A DNA stretch of 64,000 bases from ZAX-1 sp046533095 (GTDB lineage: Bacteria > Bacillota > Clostridia > Lachnospirales > Lachnospiraceae): assembly GCA_046533095.1 (NCBI GenBank), contig JAJQRA010000020.1, positions 171,240 through 235,239 of the forward strand. The letters are read 5' to 3'. The notes below the pieces were generated by a model that had not been told where the DNA came from, did not search any database, and saw only the letters and a list, made by a program, of their open reading frames with translations. Of the stretch, positions 33,353 to 43,404 are shown piece by piece (position 1 is the first letter of the stretch; each line of letters begins with the position of its first letter). Both the position numbers and the translations under genes were made by a program.

Positions 33353-35953
33353 ATGGATAAAAAATTATTGGAAAAGAAAAAAAAGACAATCTACAAATTC
33401 ATTTGCGATGATTTGTATGTGCCAATGAAAATAAAAGAGATGGTAATATTACTTGATATACCAAAGAAAGATAAGAAAGATTTGGAAGTGGTATTGGGCA
33501 AACTTCTTTTAGAGGGAAAAATAGGTTTGTCGAGCAAAGGCAAATATTTCAAAATGGACGATATAAAACCAAAATCAGAGGACAAATATTTAAAAGCAAA
33601 AGACAAATTCACAAAGACGGAAGAGAAGTTTCCAAGAGCAAAAGGCAAATTTGCAAAGACGGAAGAGAAGCTTCCAAGAGCAAAGGACAAATTTGCAAAG
33701 ATGGAAGAAAAACTTCCAAAAGCAAAAGACAAATTCACAAAGATGGAAGAGAAGCTTCCAAGAGCAAAGGACAAATTCACAAAGACGGAAGAGAAGCTTC
33801 CAAGAGCAAAGGACAAATTTGCAAAGACGGAAGAGAAGTTTCCAAGAGCAAAGGACAAATTCACAAAGACGGAAGAGAAACTTCCAAGAGCAAAGGACAA
33901 ATTTGCAAAGACGGAAGAGAAGTTTCCAAGAGCAAAGGGAAAACCTTCAAAAGCAGAGAATAAATTTTGGGAACCGGAAGTAAAGCCTGTCAAAGTTAGG
34001 AAAAGCAAATCCCCGAATGTGAATGAAGCCAAGCAATTCAGTGGAATCTATATTGGGAATCAAAGGCGGTTTGGCTTTGTTGAAGTCGAAGGGGAAGATC
34101 AAGATATTTTTATTCCGGAGAGCGAGTCAAATGGGGCAATGCATAAGGATGAAGTGTTGGTTTCCATTCTTCCGCCAAGCGGTGGAAAGCGTCAAGAAGG
34201 TACCATTGTAGATATTCTAACGAGGGCGAACACACAGCTTGTAGGTACTTATGAGAAAGTGAAAGATTTTGGCTTTGTAAAGCCAGATAATTTAAAATTC
34301 GGCAAGGATATCTTTGTGTCGCCGGAGCGCTCTAAGGGTGCCATCAGTGGCCATAAGGTGCTTGTTGAAATTACAGACTATGGGAATAGAATAAAAAAAC
34401 CAGAAGGGAAAGTCATAGAAATCATCGGACATATCAATGATCCGGGAACCGATATTATGTCGATTGTAAAAGGGTATGACCTGCCAATAGAATTTTCGGA
34501 AAAGGTACAAAAGCAGGCAGAAACCGTTTCTAAGCCACTTAGCAATGCTGACAGGGGGCAAAGAATGGATTTGCGTGATTTGCAGACAGTTACAATCGAT
34601 GGGGAGGACGCTAAGGACTTAGACGATGCCATCACAATCACAAAAGAGGGCGATAGCTATAACCTTGGGGTACATATCGCAGATGTGACAAATTATGTAC
34701 AGGAAAAAAGTGCACTGGATATAGAGGCGCTTAAGCGTGGTACAAGCGTTTATCTTGTAGATCGCGTTATCCCGATGCTGCCCCATGCGCTTTCAAATGG
34801 TATCTGTTCCTTAAATGCGGGAGAGGATCGCCTTTCATTAAGCTGTATGATGACCATCGATAAAAAGGGAGCGGTTACAAGCCACAAACTAGCAGAAACG
34901 GTTATAAACGTAGATAGGCGTATGAGCTATACCAGTGTAAAAGAAATTTTGACGGATAAAAACGAGGATACAAAAAAAGAATACGAAGAACTTGTCCCCA
35001 TGTTTGAATTGATGGAAGAACTAGCGGCTATATTGCGCGCAAAACGAAAAAAAAGAGGCTCGATTGATTTTGATTTTCCGGAAACAAAAATGATTTTGGA
35101 CGAAATGGGAAAACCGGTGGAAATAAAGCCGTATGATCGGAATGTAGCAACGAAAGTCATAGAAGAGTTCATGCTTATCGCCAACGAAACTGTGGCACAA
35201 GACTATTTTTGGCAAGAAATGCCATTTGTTTATCGGATCCATGATACGCCGGATGCAGAAAAAATACAAAAGCTAAGTCTATTTATCAACAATTTTGGCT
35301 TTGCAATCAAAACGAGCAAGGACGATATCCACCCGAAAGAACTGCAAAAACTACTAACTAAAATTGAAGACTCTCCACAAGAGGCATTAATCAGCAGGCT
35401 AACGCTGCGTTCCATGAAACAGGCAAAATATTCAACAGTCAGTACTGGGCATTTTGGTCTTGCGGCACCATATTACTGCCACTTTACCTCGCCAATCCGC
35501 AGATATCCCGACTTGCAGATTCACCGGATTATCAAAGAAACACTGCATGGAAAAATGAATGATAAACGGATTGCCCACTATGGGGAAATCCTGCCGAGCG
35601 TAGCGACCTATTCTAGTGAGATGGAGCGCAGGGCAGAAGAGGCGGAACGGGAAACGACGAAACTCAAAAAAGTGGAGTACATGTCAGAACGCATTGGACA
35701 GATGTATGACGGTGTTATTTCGAGTATTACAAACTGGGGAATCTATGTAGAACTTCCAAATACCATCGAGGGTATGCTGCATGTTAGCGCTTTATTAGAT
35801 GATTACTACCAGTATGAAGAAGAAACGTATGAGATGGTTGGCAACAGTACGGGCAAACGCTATAAACTGGGGCAAAAAATCAAGGTTATCGTGAAAGGGA
35901 CGGATAAGCAGATGCGCACGATTGATTTTGCACTTGCAGAGGAAGAGGACTAA
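33353..35953 (+). CDS. rnr: Ribonuclease R with an inserted repeat linker
   Basis: 866 residues from ATG 33353 (GGGAG upstream); in-frame ATG 33341 and TTG 33302 are alternatives. Exoribonuclease that degrades structured RNA 3' to 5' and works with SmpB/tmRNA. Order: N-terminal winged helix, a roughly 112-residue lysine/glutamate-rich repeat region, cold-shock domains (FGFVEVEGEDQDIFIPE; DFGFVKPDN), catalytic RNB domain with TIDGEDAKDLDDAI (metal aspartates) and HFTSPIRRYPDL, and a C-terminal S1 domain (GVISSITNWGIYVEL). The core is normal; the repeat linker is unusual. Confidence 0.95.
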   Translation: MDKKLLEKKKKTIYKFICDDLYVPMKIKEMVILLDIPKKDKKDLEVVLGKLLLEGKIGLSSKGKYFKMDDIKPKSEDKYLKAKDKFTKTEEKFPRAKGKFAKTEEKLPRAKDKFAKMEEKLPKAKDKFTKMEEKLPRAKDKFTKTEEKLPRAKDKFAKTEEKFPRAKDKFTKTEEKLPRAKDKFAKTEEKFPRAKGKPSKAENKFWEPEVKPVKVRKSKSPNVNEAKQFSGIYIGNQRRFGFVEVEGEDQDIFIPESESNGAMHKDEVLVSILPPSGGKRQEGTIVDILTRANTQLVGTYEKVKDFGFVKPDNLKFGKDIFVSPERSKGAISGHKVLVEITDYGNRIKKPEGKVIEIIGHINDPGTDIMSIVKGYDLPIEFSEKVQKQAETVSKPLSNADRGQRMDLRDLQTVTIDGEDAKDLDDAITITKEGDSYNLGVHIADVTNYVQEKSALDIEALKRGTSVYLVDRVIPMLPHALSNGICSLNAGEDRLSLSCMMTIDKKGAVTSHKLAETVINVDRRMSYTSVKEILTDKNEDTKKEYEELVPMFELMEELAAILRAKRKKRGSIDFDFPETKMILDEMGKPVEIKPYDRNVATKVIEEFMLIANETVAQDYFWQEMPFVYRIHDTPDAEKIQKLSLFINNFGFAIKTSKDDIHPKELQKLLTKIEDSPQEALISRLTLRSMKQAKYSTVSTGHFGLAAPYYCHFTSPIRRYPDLQIHRIIKETLHGKMNDKRIAHYGEILPSVATYSSEMERRAEEAERETTKLKKVEYMSERIGQMYDGVISSITNWGIYVELPNTIEGMLHVSALLDDYYQYEEETYEMVGNSTGKRYKLGQKIKVIVKGTDKQMRTIDFALAEEED
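33605..33940 (+). repeat. 42-bp in-frame minisatellite in rnr (8 units)
   Basis: Eight consecutive copies encode KF(T/A)K(T/M)EEK(L/F)P(R/K)AK(D/G), 14 residues each, between the winged helix and the cold-shock domain. Near-identity at DNA level implies recent expansion. The peptide is highly charged and likely helical or disordered. Confidence 0.95.
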
Positions 35954-36012
35954 GAAAAGAAGCCGTTGCCTTTCATGGGAGAGAGAATAAGATCGTGTAG
36001 GGAGAATAAGAT

Positions 36013-36480
36013 ATGGAAAAAGGAAGCATAAAATTAATTGCAAACAATAAAAAAGCTCGTCACGAATATTTTATCGAAGATACCTATGAAGCCGGTATCA
36101 GCTTGCATGGTACAGAGGTAAAATCATTGCGCATGGGGAAGTGTAGTGTAAAGGAAGCCTTTATACGCATTGAACGAGGAGAAATGATCGTTTACGGTAT
36201 GCATATTAGCCCATATGAAAAAGGAAATATTTTTAATAAAGACCCCCTAAGGCCGAGAAAGCTATTGCTACACAAATATGAAACCAATAAAATAGAAGGG
36301 AAAGTGGCTGAAAAAGGCTATACCGTTGTACCGCTACGCGTCTATTTTAAAGGAAGCCTTGTAAAAATAGAAGTGGCAATGGCAAAGGGTAAAAAACTGT
36401 ATGATAAACGGCAGGATATTGCAAAGAAAGACCAACGGCGAGATGCCCAAAGGGAGTTCAAGGTGAAAAATTTAGGGTAA
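36013..36480 (+). CDS. smpB: SsrA-binding protein SmpB
   Basis: 155 residues. It delivers tmRNA to stalled ribosomes. Landmarks: NKKARHEYFIEDTYEAGISL (9-28), GTEVKSLRMGKCSVKEAF (31-48), PLRPRKLLLHK near 81 and the basic tail GKKLYDKRQDIAKKDQRRDA. The gene follows rnr after 59 bp. The tmRNA gene itself was looked for in the next 240 bp and is not there. Confidence 0.96.
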   Translation: MEKGSIKLIANNKKARHEYFIEDTYEAGISLHGTEVKSLRMGKCSVKEAFIRIERGEMIVYGMHISPYEKGNIFNKDPLRPRKLLLHKYETNKIEGKVAEKGYTVVPLRVYFKGSLVKIEVAMAKGKKLYDKRQDIAKKDQRRDAQREFKVKNLG

Positions 36481-36481
36481 G

Positions 36482-36653
36482 GGACTGTAGAAAGGATTTT
36501 TTGAGTTGCAACGTATGGCAGATGATCAAACGAATGCAGTTGTGAAATAAGGATCTGTAAAAAGATTTTTGATCTACAGCGTATTGCAGATGATCAAACG
36601 AATGCAGTTGTGAAATAAAGAGCTGTAAAAGATTTTTGAGTTGTAGCAGAAGG
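36482..36653 (+). repeat. 68-70 bp tandem repeats after smpB
   Basis: About 2.4 copies: GCAGATGATCAAACGAATGC with 13 flanking bases recurs at 36518 and 36586, and CTGTARAAAG-ATTTTTGA at 36485, 36555 and 36623. The units carry CTGTA/TACAG-type hairpins. Confidence 0.9.
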
Positions 36654-36716
36654 AGAAAAGGGCACATGAGATATAAGCCTTAGTGGCTATATCATCATAC
36701 AAGAGGAGGGAAAGGA

Positions 36717-37556
36717 TTGATTAAACTTATTGCATTAGACTTAGACGGAACGTTGCTTATGGACGACCATGTAACGGTGTCAGAAAGCAATATAAAGGCG
36801 ATCACATTAGCGGCACAAAAAGGCATTATCATTACGATTGCAAGCGGAAGGACATTCGCTACGATGAGGAAGGTTTTTGAGCAGCTTCCCGTTGCCCGTT
36901 TCGCTGTTTTTTCAAATGGGGCATCGGCCGTTGAGGTAGAGTCAGGCAAGTTTGTAATTGAAAACAGATATATTTCTGCTGAGGACTCAGCAAAAATTTA
37001 TGATGCAATTTGCGATTACCGGGCAACCTATCAAGTATATAAAGAGAAAGATGTGTATACAGATGTCAATCAAGTCGAAGATTTTCATAACGCCATTAGG
37101 CTGCTTGCATTCTCAGAGTTTTTGATACGAAACACCATAATAGAATCTACTTCTAAGATGGCATCAATCTGCAAATCAAAGGTAGAAAAATATAATATCG
37201 AGTACATAGCACCTGAATTTAAAATTCAAATGAAAAAGCGTCTAGATGCGTTGCATTCGTTGGCAATCACTTCATCCTATGCAGAAAACATGGAAATATT
37301 CTCAAATCGAACCAATAAAGGCGATGCCCTAAAACGGCTCTGCGAAAAGCAGTCTATCTTGCCGTCGGAAGTTATGGCGTTTGGAGATTCCGGAAATGAT
37401 ATTGAAATGTTGAAATGGGCAGGGCTATCGTATGCTATGGAGAATGCTAATGCGGCTGTTAAAGCAGCTGCAAAGCAGATTACAGACAGCAATGTAGAAG
37501 ATGGGGTAGGAAAGGCCATTTCAGCTTATTTAGAAACTGCCCTGCCCATCACGTAA
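36717..37556 (+). CDS. Cof-type HAD family hydrolase
   Basis: 279 residues, TTG start 6 nt after GAGGAGGG. Type IIB HAD phosphatase, usually acting on sugar phosphates or nucleotides such as FMN or PLP. Motif I LDLDGTLL at residues 6-13, motif II threonine or serine in ASGRTFATM near 42, motif III lysine in NKGDALKRL near 199, motif IV FGDSGNDIEML near 222. The substrate is not predictable. Confidence 0.9.
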   Translation: MIKLIALDLDGTLLMDDHVTVSESNIKAITLAAQKGIIITIASGRTFATMRKVFEQLPVARFAVFSNGASAVEVESGKFVIENRYISAEDSAKIYDAICDYRATYQVYKEKDVYTDVNQVEDFHNAIRLLAFSEFLIRNTIIESTSKMASICKSKVEKYNIEYIAPEFKIQMKKRLDALHSLAITSSYAENMEIFSNRTNKGDALKRLCEKQSILPSEVMAFGDSGNDIEMLKWAGLSYAMENANAAVKAAAKQITDSNVEDGVGKAISAYLETALPIT

Positions 37557-37672
37557 AATAAAGATTGGCACAATCAAACATAGAGCAATCGGAATCAAAA
37601 AGATAGCAGACAGCGTATCGCGGGCATTGTATCTGCTGCCTTTGCATTTTTTAAGATGGGAGGCAGATGGTG

Positions 37673-38998
37673 TCATGCGTCGCAAACCATCATTTTCCGC
37701 TGATACTCATTTTTATAGATGCTTCCAGTCTTGTTTGTTAAAACGGACTGGTACAAATCGGCCGCATATAAGTCCTTGGAAAGCAGCTCCATTCCATAAG
37801 CGGGCAAGAAGCGGGATGCATCACAAACACTTGTGACAAGGGGGGCGATTGCAGCTTTTTTTATGGCGGACAACAAGGGCTCTGCCCCTTTTTTAAATCC
37901 AAGCACACGTAAATAGGGCAAATATTCCGTAGATGCAGCGGTAGCGTAGTCTGCGGTTTTCACGTCAAGCAAAATATGCGTCAGCAGTCGGCTGATTCTT
38001 GTATAAGTAATCTCTTTCGTCTTTAAAAGTCCGCAAAACTGTTTCCAGTTTAAAAAATCATACTTCCGTTTCGCGATACGATTGGATAGGGAAACGCCAC
38101 TATCTGCATAACAAAGGAGGTCATTTTGACCGCTTGCAAGCAGTTTGCAATGCAAAGGCAATGAAAAATCATTTTCACTCAAGAATGCCGACTGCCGGGC
38201 ATAATCCTGCAAAATTTGAAAAGAAGGATCTGGCAGTGCGTTTTTTAGATGGTGAAAAGAATCGTTTGGCGGTATAGCTTTTGGATGGCGAAAAGAATCA
38301 TCCGATTGTACAAACAGCTTTTTACGAATGGCCGTAGCAGAAGTGTAGGGGCTGTCAAAAGAGGCGTCATGATAACCACTGCCTTTTCGCTGTATGAGAT
38401 ATGGCGTTAGAGCGGAATTTGTAGAACGAATTGACTTTAAATATTCCACTGCCAATATATTATTGGGAGAGGCAAGAATCCCCTGTAATGCTTTTGCATA
38501 TTCGAATGCTTTTGCATTTTCCAATATTTTTGCATTTTCTAATACAATTACATCCTGTAATGCTTTTGCCCGTGCAGCAGGGAAGGACAATCCTTGTTTT
38601 AAATAGGAATGGAAAAAACAGGTATATTTTTCCGTTTCAGTAGAGAGAATATCGGCAACTTTTTTTAAAGGGGCAAGCGTGTTTGTTTCCGCACCGAAGC
38701 AAAGCCTAGTTGCAACACCGGTACTGTTTAATAATTTTACCCCACCTAGTGCGAACAGCTCTGCACTGGCAGTTGCATAAAGGGCAGGAAGCTCTAGCAC
38801 GAGGTCCGCACCCTGCAAAAGTGCCATTTGTGCCCGCGTATATTTATCCATAAGAGCAGGTTCTCCCCGTTGAACAAAATTTCCACTCATCACAACAATA
38901 ATGTAATCTGTGTCAGAATTCTTACGCAGTGTCAGTATTTGATAGAGGTGTCCAAGGTGAAATGGATTGTATTCAGCGATAATACCCACAACGTTCAT
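37673..38998 (-). CDS. tmcAL: tRNA(Met) cytidine acetate ligase TmcAL
   Basis: 441 residues from ATG 38998, 6 nt after AAAGGA; a TTG two codons earlier also lies in frame. The nucleotidyltransferase core is clear: GIIAEYNPFHLGHLYQI (4-20, HxGH-type ATP site), VMSGNFVQRGEPALMDKYTRAQMAL (39-63) and GADLVLELPA. TmcAL activates acetate to make N4-acetylcytidine at C34 of elongator tRNA-Met in Bacillus. A variable segment near 155-170 contains short repeats (ENAKILENAKAFEYAKAL). It is convergent with the HAD gene; the 116 bp between them holds no clear terminator. Confidence 0.9.
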   Translation of the reverse strand: MNVVGIIAEYNPFHLGHLYQILTLRKNSDTDYIIVVMSGNFVQRGEPALMDKYTRAQMALLQGADLVLELPALYATASAELFALGGVKLLNSTGVATRLCFGAETNTLAPLKKVADILSTETEKYTCFFHSYLKQGLSFPAARAKALQDVIVLENAKILENAKAFEYAKALQGILASPNNILAVEYLKSIRSTNSALTPYLIQRKGSGYHDASFDSPYTSATAIRKKLFVQSDDSFRHPKAIPPNDSFHHLKNALPDPSFQILQDYARQSAFLSENDFSLPLHCKLLASGQNDLLCYADSGVSLSNRIAKRKYDFLNWKQFCGLLKTKEITYTRISRLLTHILLDVKTADYATAASTEYLPYLRVLGFKKGAEPLLSAIKKAAIAPLVTSVCDASRFLPAYGMELLSKDLYAADLYQSVLTNKTGSIYKNEYQRKMMVCDA

Positions 38999-39195
38999 AT
39001 TCAATCCTTTCTACAACAGTTCATACGAATTTACCACTAATATATAGAAGTATAGCATAGTTTTTTGAATGCACAAGGAGTTTGCAAGAAAAAGATGTGC
39101 TGGATGAACAGCGAACAAAATAAGAAAGAATAAAGAAAGAATATAGAACAAATAATAAAGAATAAATAATATCTTTGTAACTTGGCGAAAGTAGG

Positions 39196-39223
39196 TTGAC
39201 AGGAAAATTATGTATATGATAAT
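39196..39223 (+). promoter_or_regulatory. Candidate promoter of the calcium ATPase-Ter cluster
   Basis: TTGACA (39196-39201), 16 bp, GATAAT (39218-39223), about 150 bp before the ATPase start. The rest of the 377-bp intergenic region is AT-rich, with no other element seen. Confidence 0.6.
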
Positions 39224-39375
39224 ATAAAACAGGCAGACATTTATGGCATAGCCTTATGGCATTAAAAATGGGGCAGTTGCAAATGATCCCTCTATTTGTG
39301 AAAAAGAAATTAGCGCTCACTCTTTTCATTTCGTATGATTTGAGTCTTGAGCAGGTGAAAGGAATGTAGAGCAAG

Positions 39376-42018
39376 ATGAAAAATTATGGGTTAAGTAGTT
39401 CCCAAGTTCAAGAATCAAAAGAAAAATATGGAACAAACAGGCTTACAGAGCAAGCGAGCGAAGGGTTTTGGAATAAATTTAAAGGCAACCTAGGTGATCC
39501 AATGATAAAAATCCTATGTGTTGCACTTGTCATTAATGTTATTTTTACTGTTTTAGGGAAGGCAGAATGGTACGAGTCTGTTGGAATCGCGATGGCTGTT
39601 CTGATTGCCACCCTCGTATCGACGTTTTCCGAATACAAAAATGAAAATGCATTTCAAAAATTACAGGAAGAGGCATCTCAGATTACCTGTAAAGTATACA
39701 GGGATAATGAAATTGTTGAAATTTCAATTAACGATATCGTGGTTGGGGATTGCATCTTGCTGCAGACCGGGGACAAGATACCGGCAGATGGGACGATTGT
39801 GGACGGAAATCTGCACGTTGACCAGTCTGTCCTCAATGGGGAAACAAAGGAAGCAAAAAAGATTGTAATGCCGGCGGATTACGTGGAGCAGGATACTGCA
39901 TTGGATTTTTTAAATGAATATAAAGTGTTTCGTGGTTCCGTGGTATGTGGCGGAAATGCGGTTATGTGCGTTTCTCTCGTAGGGGATAAATCCGTGTATG
40001 GGAAAATAGCCGGTGAACTGCAGCTTGACGATGAACGAGATTCCCCATTGAAGGTAAAGCTTTCTAATCTGGCAAACGGAATCAGCAAATTTGGCTACAT
40101 TGGCGGTATCCTCATAGCAGTTGCATTATTGTTTACGCGGATTGTCATTGAAAATGGATTTGATCCGGGGCGGATCGCAGACTATGCTACTTTAGCGACA
40201 ATCGCAAAAGACTGCGTGGATGCACTTATGCTTGCCGTTATCATTATCGTAATGGCTGTCCCGGAGGGGCTGCCGCTGATGATTGCGATTGTGTCGGCTT
40301 TAAACATGGGAAAAATGCTAAGAGACAACGTCCTAGTACGTAAAATTGCCGGAATCGAAACAGCAGGAAGCCTAAACCTTTTATTTAGCGACAAGACCGG
40401 AACTATCACAAAAGGGCAGCTGGAAGTCGTTGTATTTGTAGATGGGGATGGACATGAATATAAATCATATAGCGAAGTAGAGGGGGAACTTGGAAAGGTC
40501 CTTTCCCTTAGCATCAGCCACAATACCGATGCGGTGGTAAGCGGTAGCGGACAACATCAAAAAGTAATCGGCGGAAATGCAACAGAGCGTGCCGTTTTAA
40601 GCTTTGCCGAAGGAGAAGTACAGGATATAGATGCAACGAAAGTTGCCTCAATACCTTTTGACAGTGCAAACAAATATTCAGCCAGTCAAGTGGAAGGTAC
40701 CTATAATCTAACGCTTATCAAAGGCGCACCTGAAAAATTATTAAGCCGATGTGGATTTTATTATGATGTGGATGGAAACCGCGTTAAGCTGCAGGGCGAC
40801 AACAGCCTTGTAGCTAAGATAGATGAACTTGCGGCAAGGGCAATCCGGGTTTTGGCATTTGCAACAAGCGATGCAAAAATAGACGATGACAAGCTCCCTG
40901 ATGGAGAGTGGACGTTAGTCGGAATCATCGGCATCAGAGATGAAGTACGACCGGAATCCGTTACGGCAATCAAGGAAGTGCAAAATGCGGGCGTTCAAGT
41001 TATTATGATTACAGGCGACAGGAAAGACACGGCGGTAGCGATTGCAAGGGAAGCCGGGCTGCTAAGTGGGGATACAGGGATTGTCCTGACTTCGGATGAG
41101 CTTGCCAAGCTCTCGGACGATGAAGTGAAAAGCCGCATGAAAGACCTTCGGGTAATCGCCCGGGCATTGCCAAGCGACAAGAGCCGTCTGGTACGGATAG
41201 CGCAGGAATTAAATCTGGTTGTAGGCATGACCGGCGATGGCGTAAACGACTCTCCGGCGTTAAAAGCCGCTGATGTCGGATTTGCTATGGGCGGAGGTAC
41301 GGAGGTTGCGAAAGAGGCAAGTGAAATCATTATCATGGACGACAATTTCAACTCCATTGCCAAAGCTATTTTGTATGGCAGGACAATCTTTAACAGCATC
41401 CGTAAATTTATCATTTTCCAATTGACGATTAACGTTGCGGCAGTTCTTGTATCTTTTGTTTCGCCACTGATTGGTATGGAAAACCCATTGACGATTACGC
41501 AGATTTTATGGGTGAACCTCGTTATGGATACGTTGGCCGCACTTGCGTTTGGCGGTGAGCCCGCATTGAAACGCTTTATGCAGGAAGCCCCGAAAAGACG
41601 TGATGAAGCAATTGTCAGTACCAATATGTGGAGCTCCATTCTTGTTGGCAGCATCTGTACGTTTGTGCTAAGTATGATTTTTCTGCGTACGGACTTTGCA
41701 AGCGGGTTTTTTAGGACGGGTGAAAAAGACAAATATTTGTTGACTGGATATTTTGCGTTCTTTATCTTTACTTCGGTATTCAATGCTTTTAATGCCAGAA
41801 CAGACCAGAAAAACCTGTTCGACAATATTCTTGCAAACAAAGGATTTTTACGGATACTTGCGCTGATTGTTATCGTGCAGATCATCATGACCTATGTAGG
41901 TGGCGTTATTTTAAATTGCTATGGGCTGACATGGAATGAGTGGCTGTTTGTATTGGTATGCGCTATCATCATTATTCCAGTGGATCTCATACGGAAAGTG
42001 ATTATGAATAGAAAATAA
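39376..42018 (+). CDS. Calcium-transporting P-type ATPase (PMCA-like)
   Basis: 880 residues. Motifs: A-domain TGDKIPADG and LNGETKE; transmembrane calcium motif VPEGLP; phosphorylated aspartate in SDKTGT (near 339); nucleotide site KGAPEKLL; MITGDRKDTA; and hinge MTGDGVNDSPALKAAD. About ten membrane helices are expected. The organisation matches P2B/P2A calcium pumps that export Ca2+. It stops 36 bp before a TerD gene, so it is almost certainly cotranscribed with the Ter genes, whose products include calcium-binding TerD domains. Confidence 0.92.
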   Translation: MKNYGLSSSQVQESKEKYGTNRLTEQASEGFWNKFKGNLGDPMIKILCVALVINVIFTVLGKAEWYESVGIAMAVLIATLVSTFSEYKNENAFQKLQEEASQITCKVYRDNEIVEISINDIVVGDCILLQTGDKIPADGTIVDGNLHVDQSVLNGETKEAKKIVMPADYVEQDTALDFLNEYKVFRGSVVCGGNAVMCVSLVGDKSVYGKIAGELQLDDERDSPLKVKLSNLANGISKFGYIGGILIAVALLFTRIVIENGFDPGRIADYATLATIAKDCVDALMLAVIIIVMAVPEGLPLMIAIVSALNMGKMLRDNVLVRKIAGIETAGSLNLLFSDKTGTITKGQLEVVVFVDGDGHEYKSYSEVEGELGKVLSLSISHNTDAVVSGSGQHQKVIGGNATERAVLSFAEGEVQDIDATKVASIPFDSANKYSASQVEGTYNLTLIKGAPEKLLSRCGFYYDVDGNRVKLQGDNSLVAKIDELAARAIRVLAFATSDAKIDDDKLPDGEWTLVGIIGIRDEVRPESVTAIKEVQNAGVQVIMITGDRKDTAVAIAREAGLLSGDTGIVLTSDELAKLSDDEVKSRMKDLRVIARALPSDKSRLVRIAQELNLVVGMTGDGVNDSPALKAADVGFAMGGGTEVAKEASEIIIMDDNFNSIAKAILYGRTIFNSIRKFIIFQLTINVAAVLVSFVSPLIGMENPLTITQILWVNLVMDTLAALAFGGEPALKRFMQEAPKRRDEAIVSTNMWSSILVGSICTFVLSMIFLRTDFASGFFRTGEKDKYLLTGYFAFFIFTSVFNAFNARTDQKNLFDNILANKGFLRILALIVIVQIIMTYVGGVILNCYGLTWNEWLFVLVCAIIIIPVDLIRKVIMNRK

Positions 42019-42053
42019 AAATAAATAGGATGCAAGCGAAAGGGGAACGCATT

Positions 42054-42656
42054 ATGTCTGTAAATCTTCAAAAGGGTCAGAAAGTTGACTTGACAAAAGG
42101 AAATGCAAGTTTGAAACGCTTGATGGTTGGGCTTGGCTGGGATGAGGCACAGCAATCAAAAGGGGGTCTATCCAAAATTTTTGGTGGCGCAAAGCAGCAG
42201 GAGATTGACTGCGATGCCACGGCATTTTTGCTGACCGGCGGCAAATTGCAGAGCAAGAATGATATTATCTATTTTGGCAACTTAAAACACAGTTCCGGAG
42301 CGGTAAAGCACCAAGGCGATAATTTAACGGGTGCCGGCGCGGGTGACGATGAGCAGATATTTGTTGACCTTGCCAATATGCCAAGCCAATATGACAAGGT
42401 TATATTTGTGGTAAATATTTATGATGCAGACAAACGCAAGCAGCATTTTGGACTGATTAAAAATGCGTTTATCCGACTGGTGGATGCCGACAAAAATCAG
42501 GAATTATGTATCTATAACTTGTCGGAAAATTATGATGGAATGACAGCGATGATATTTGGTGAAGTGTATCGGCACAATGGGGAGTGGAAGTTTAGCGCGA
42601 TCGGACAAGCTACAACGGATACAAACATCGGTACGCTTGCCGGACGCTATTCATAA
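42054..42656 (+). CDS. TerD-family protein 1
   Basis: 200 residues from ATG 42054 (AAAGGGG 8 nt upstream); an in-frame ATG at 42030 is less likely. TerD/CABP fold: N-terminal LQKGQKVDLTKG, VGLGWDE, then DCDATAFLL, the central NLTGAGAGDDEQIFVDL and the C-terminal FGEVYRHNGEWKFSAIGQ. The acidic loops (GDDEQ, DCDAT) are calcium-binding sites in this family. An insertion of about ten residues with KGGLSKIFGGAKQ separates the first strands. It belongs to the stress/tellurite-associated Ter group and is cytoplasmic. Confidence 0.92.
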   Translation: MSVNLQKGQKVDLTKGNASLKRLMVGLGWDEAQQSKGGLSKIFGGAKQQEIDCDATAFLLTGGKLQSKNDIIYFGNLKHSSGAVKHQGDNLTGAGAGDDEQIFVDLANMPSQYDKVIFVVNIYDADKRKQHFGLIKNAFIRLVDADKNQELCIYNLSENYDGMTAMIFGEVYRHNGEWKFSAIGQATTDTNIGTLAGRYS

Positions 42657-42770
42657 AACGATCAACACTTAAAACATCGCAAACATTTTAAAGTGCCACC
42701 AACATTTAAAATGCCATCGACATTGTGAACATGAAACTGTAAATGAGCGATAGAATAGGGAGGAAAAATA

Positions 42771-43355
42771 ATGTCAGTAAGTTTAGCAAAAGGGCAACGG
42801 GTGAGTCTGGATAAGACACTTAAAATGGCTCTTGTAGGTCTTGGATGGGATACCAACAAATATTCCGGCGGTCATGATTTTGACCTTGATGCGGCGGCAT
42901 TTCTTCTTGATGCAAACGGGAAAGTAAAGGATGACAATGACTTTATCTTTTACAACAATTTAAAGAGTAGGAACGATGCCGTAACGCACACAGGCGATAA
43001 CCTCACAGGCGAAGGAGAGGGCGATGATGAAGTGATCGTGATTGACTTTTCAAAGGTCCCTGCTGATGTAGCCAGAATTGCAATCACAGTTACCATCCAC
43101 GATGCACAAGCGCGCCAACAGAATTTTGGGCAGGTATCAAATGCATTTGTCCGTATTGCCAGTATGGCAAATGAAACAGACCTAAATGGCGCCGAACAGT
43201 TGCGATATGATTTGGCAGAAGATTTTTCGATTGAAACTGCAATCGTTGCATGCGAAATATACAAAAATGGTGCTGATTGGAAATTCAATGCGGTCGGTGC
43301 TGGATATCAAGGTGGCCTTGCAGCACTTTGCAAGTCCTTTGGCGTAAATATTTAA
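42771..43355 (+). CDS. TerD-family protein 2
   Basis: 194 residues, ATG after GGGAGGAAAAATA. Complete TerD domain: LAKGQRVSLDK, GLGWDTNKYSGGHDFDLDAAAF, DNLTGEGEGDDEVI, VSNAFVRI, then DLAEDFSIETAIVACEIY and GAGYQGGLAALCKSFGVNI. The acidic calcium motifs are intact. The preceding spacer (42657-42770) has short ACATTTAAAATGCCA-like repeats. Confidence 0.94.
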   Translation: MSVSLAKGQRVSLDKTLKMALVGLGWDTNKYSGGHDFDLDAAAFLLDANGKVKDDNDFIFYNNLKSRNDAVTHTGDNLTGEGEGDDEVIVIDFSKVPADVARIAITVTIHDAQARQQNFGQVSNAFVRIASMANETDLNGAEQLRYDLAEDFSIETAIVACEIYKNGADWKFNAVGAGYQGGLAALCKSFGVNI

Positions 43356-43404
43356 ACGGTTACGATGAGTAAAGTGAAAAGATTTTTTGAGTTTTTTATA
43401 TCAT

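Noticed and set aside
33391..34032. Minus-strand 213-codon Phe/Ser-rich repeat frame
   Set aside because: It is the antisense of the rnr minisatellite, open because of the repeat's composition.
36481..36716. tmRNA (ssrA) gene after smpB
   Set aside because: The region is made of 68-70 bp repeats and lacks the tRNA-like ends and tag-coding core.
41001..41888. Long minus-strand frame opposite the calcium ATPase
   Set aside because: It is a shadow of the well-supported ATPase gene and has no recognisable domain.
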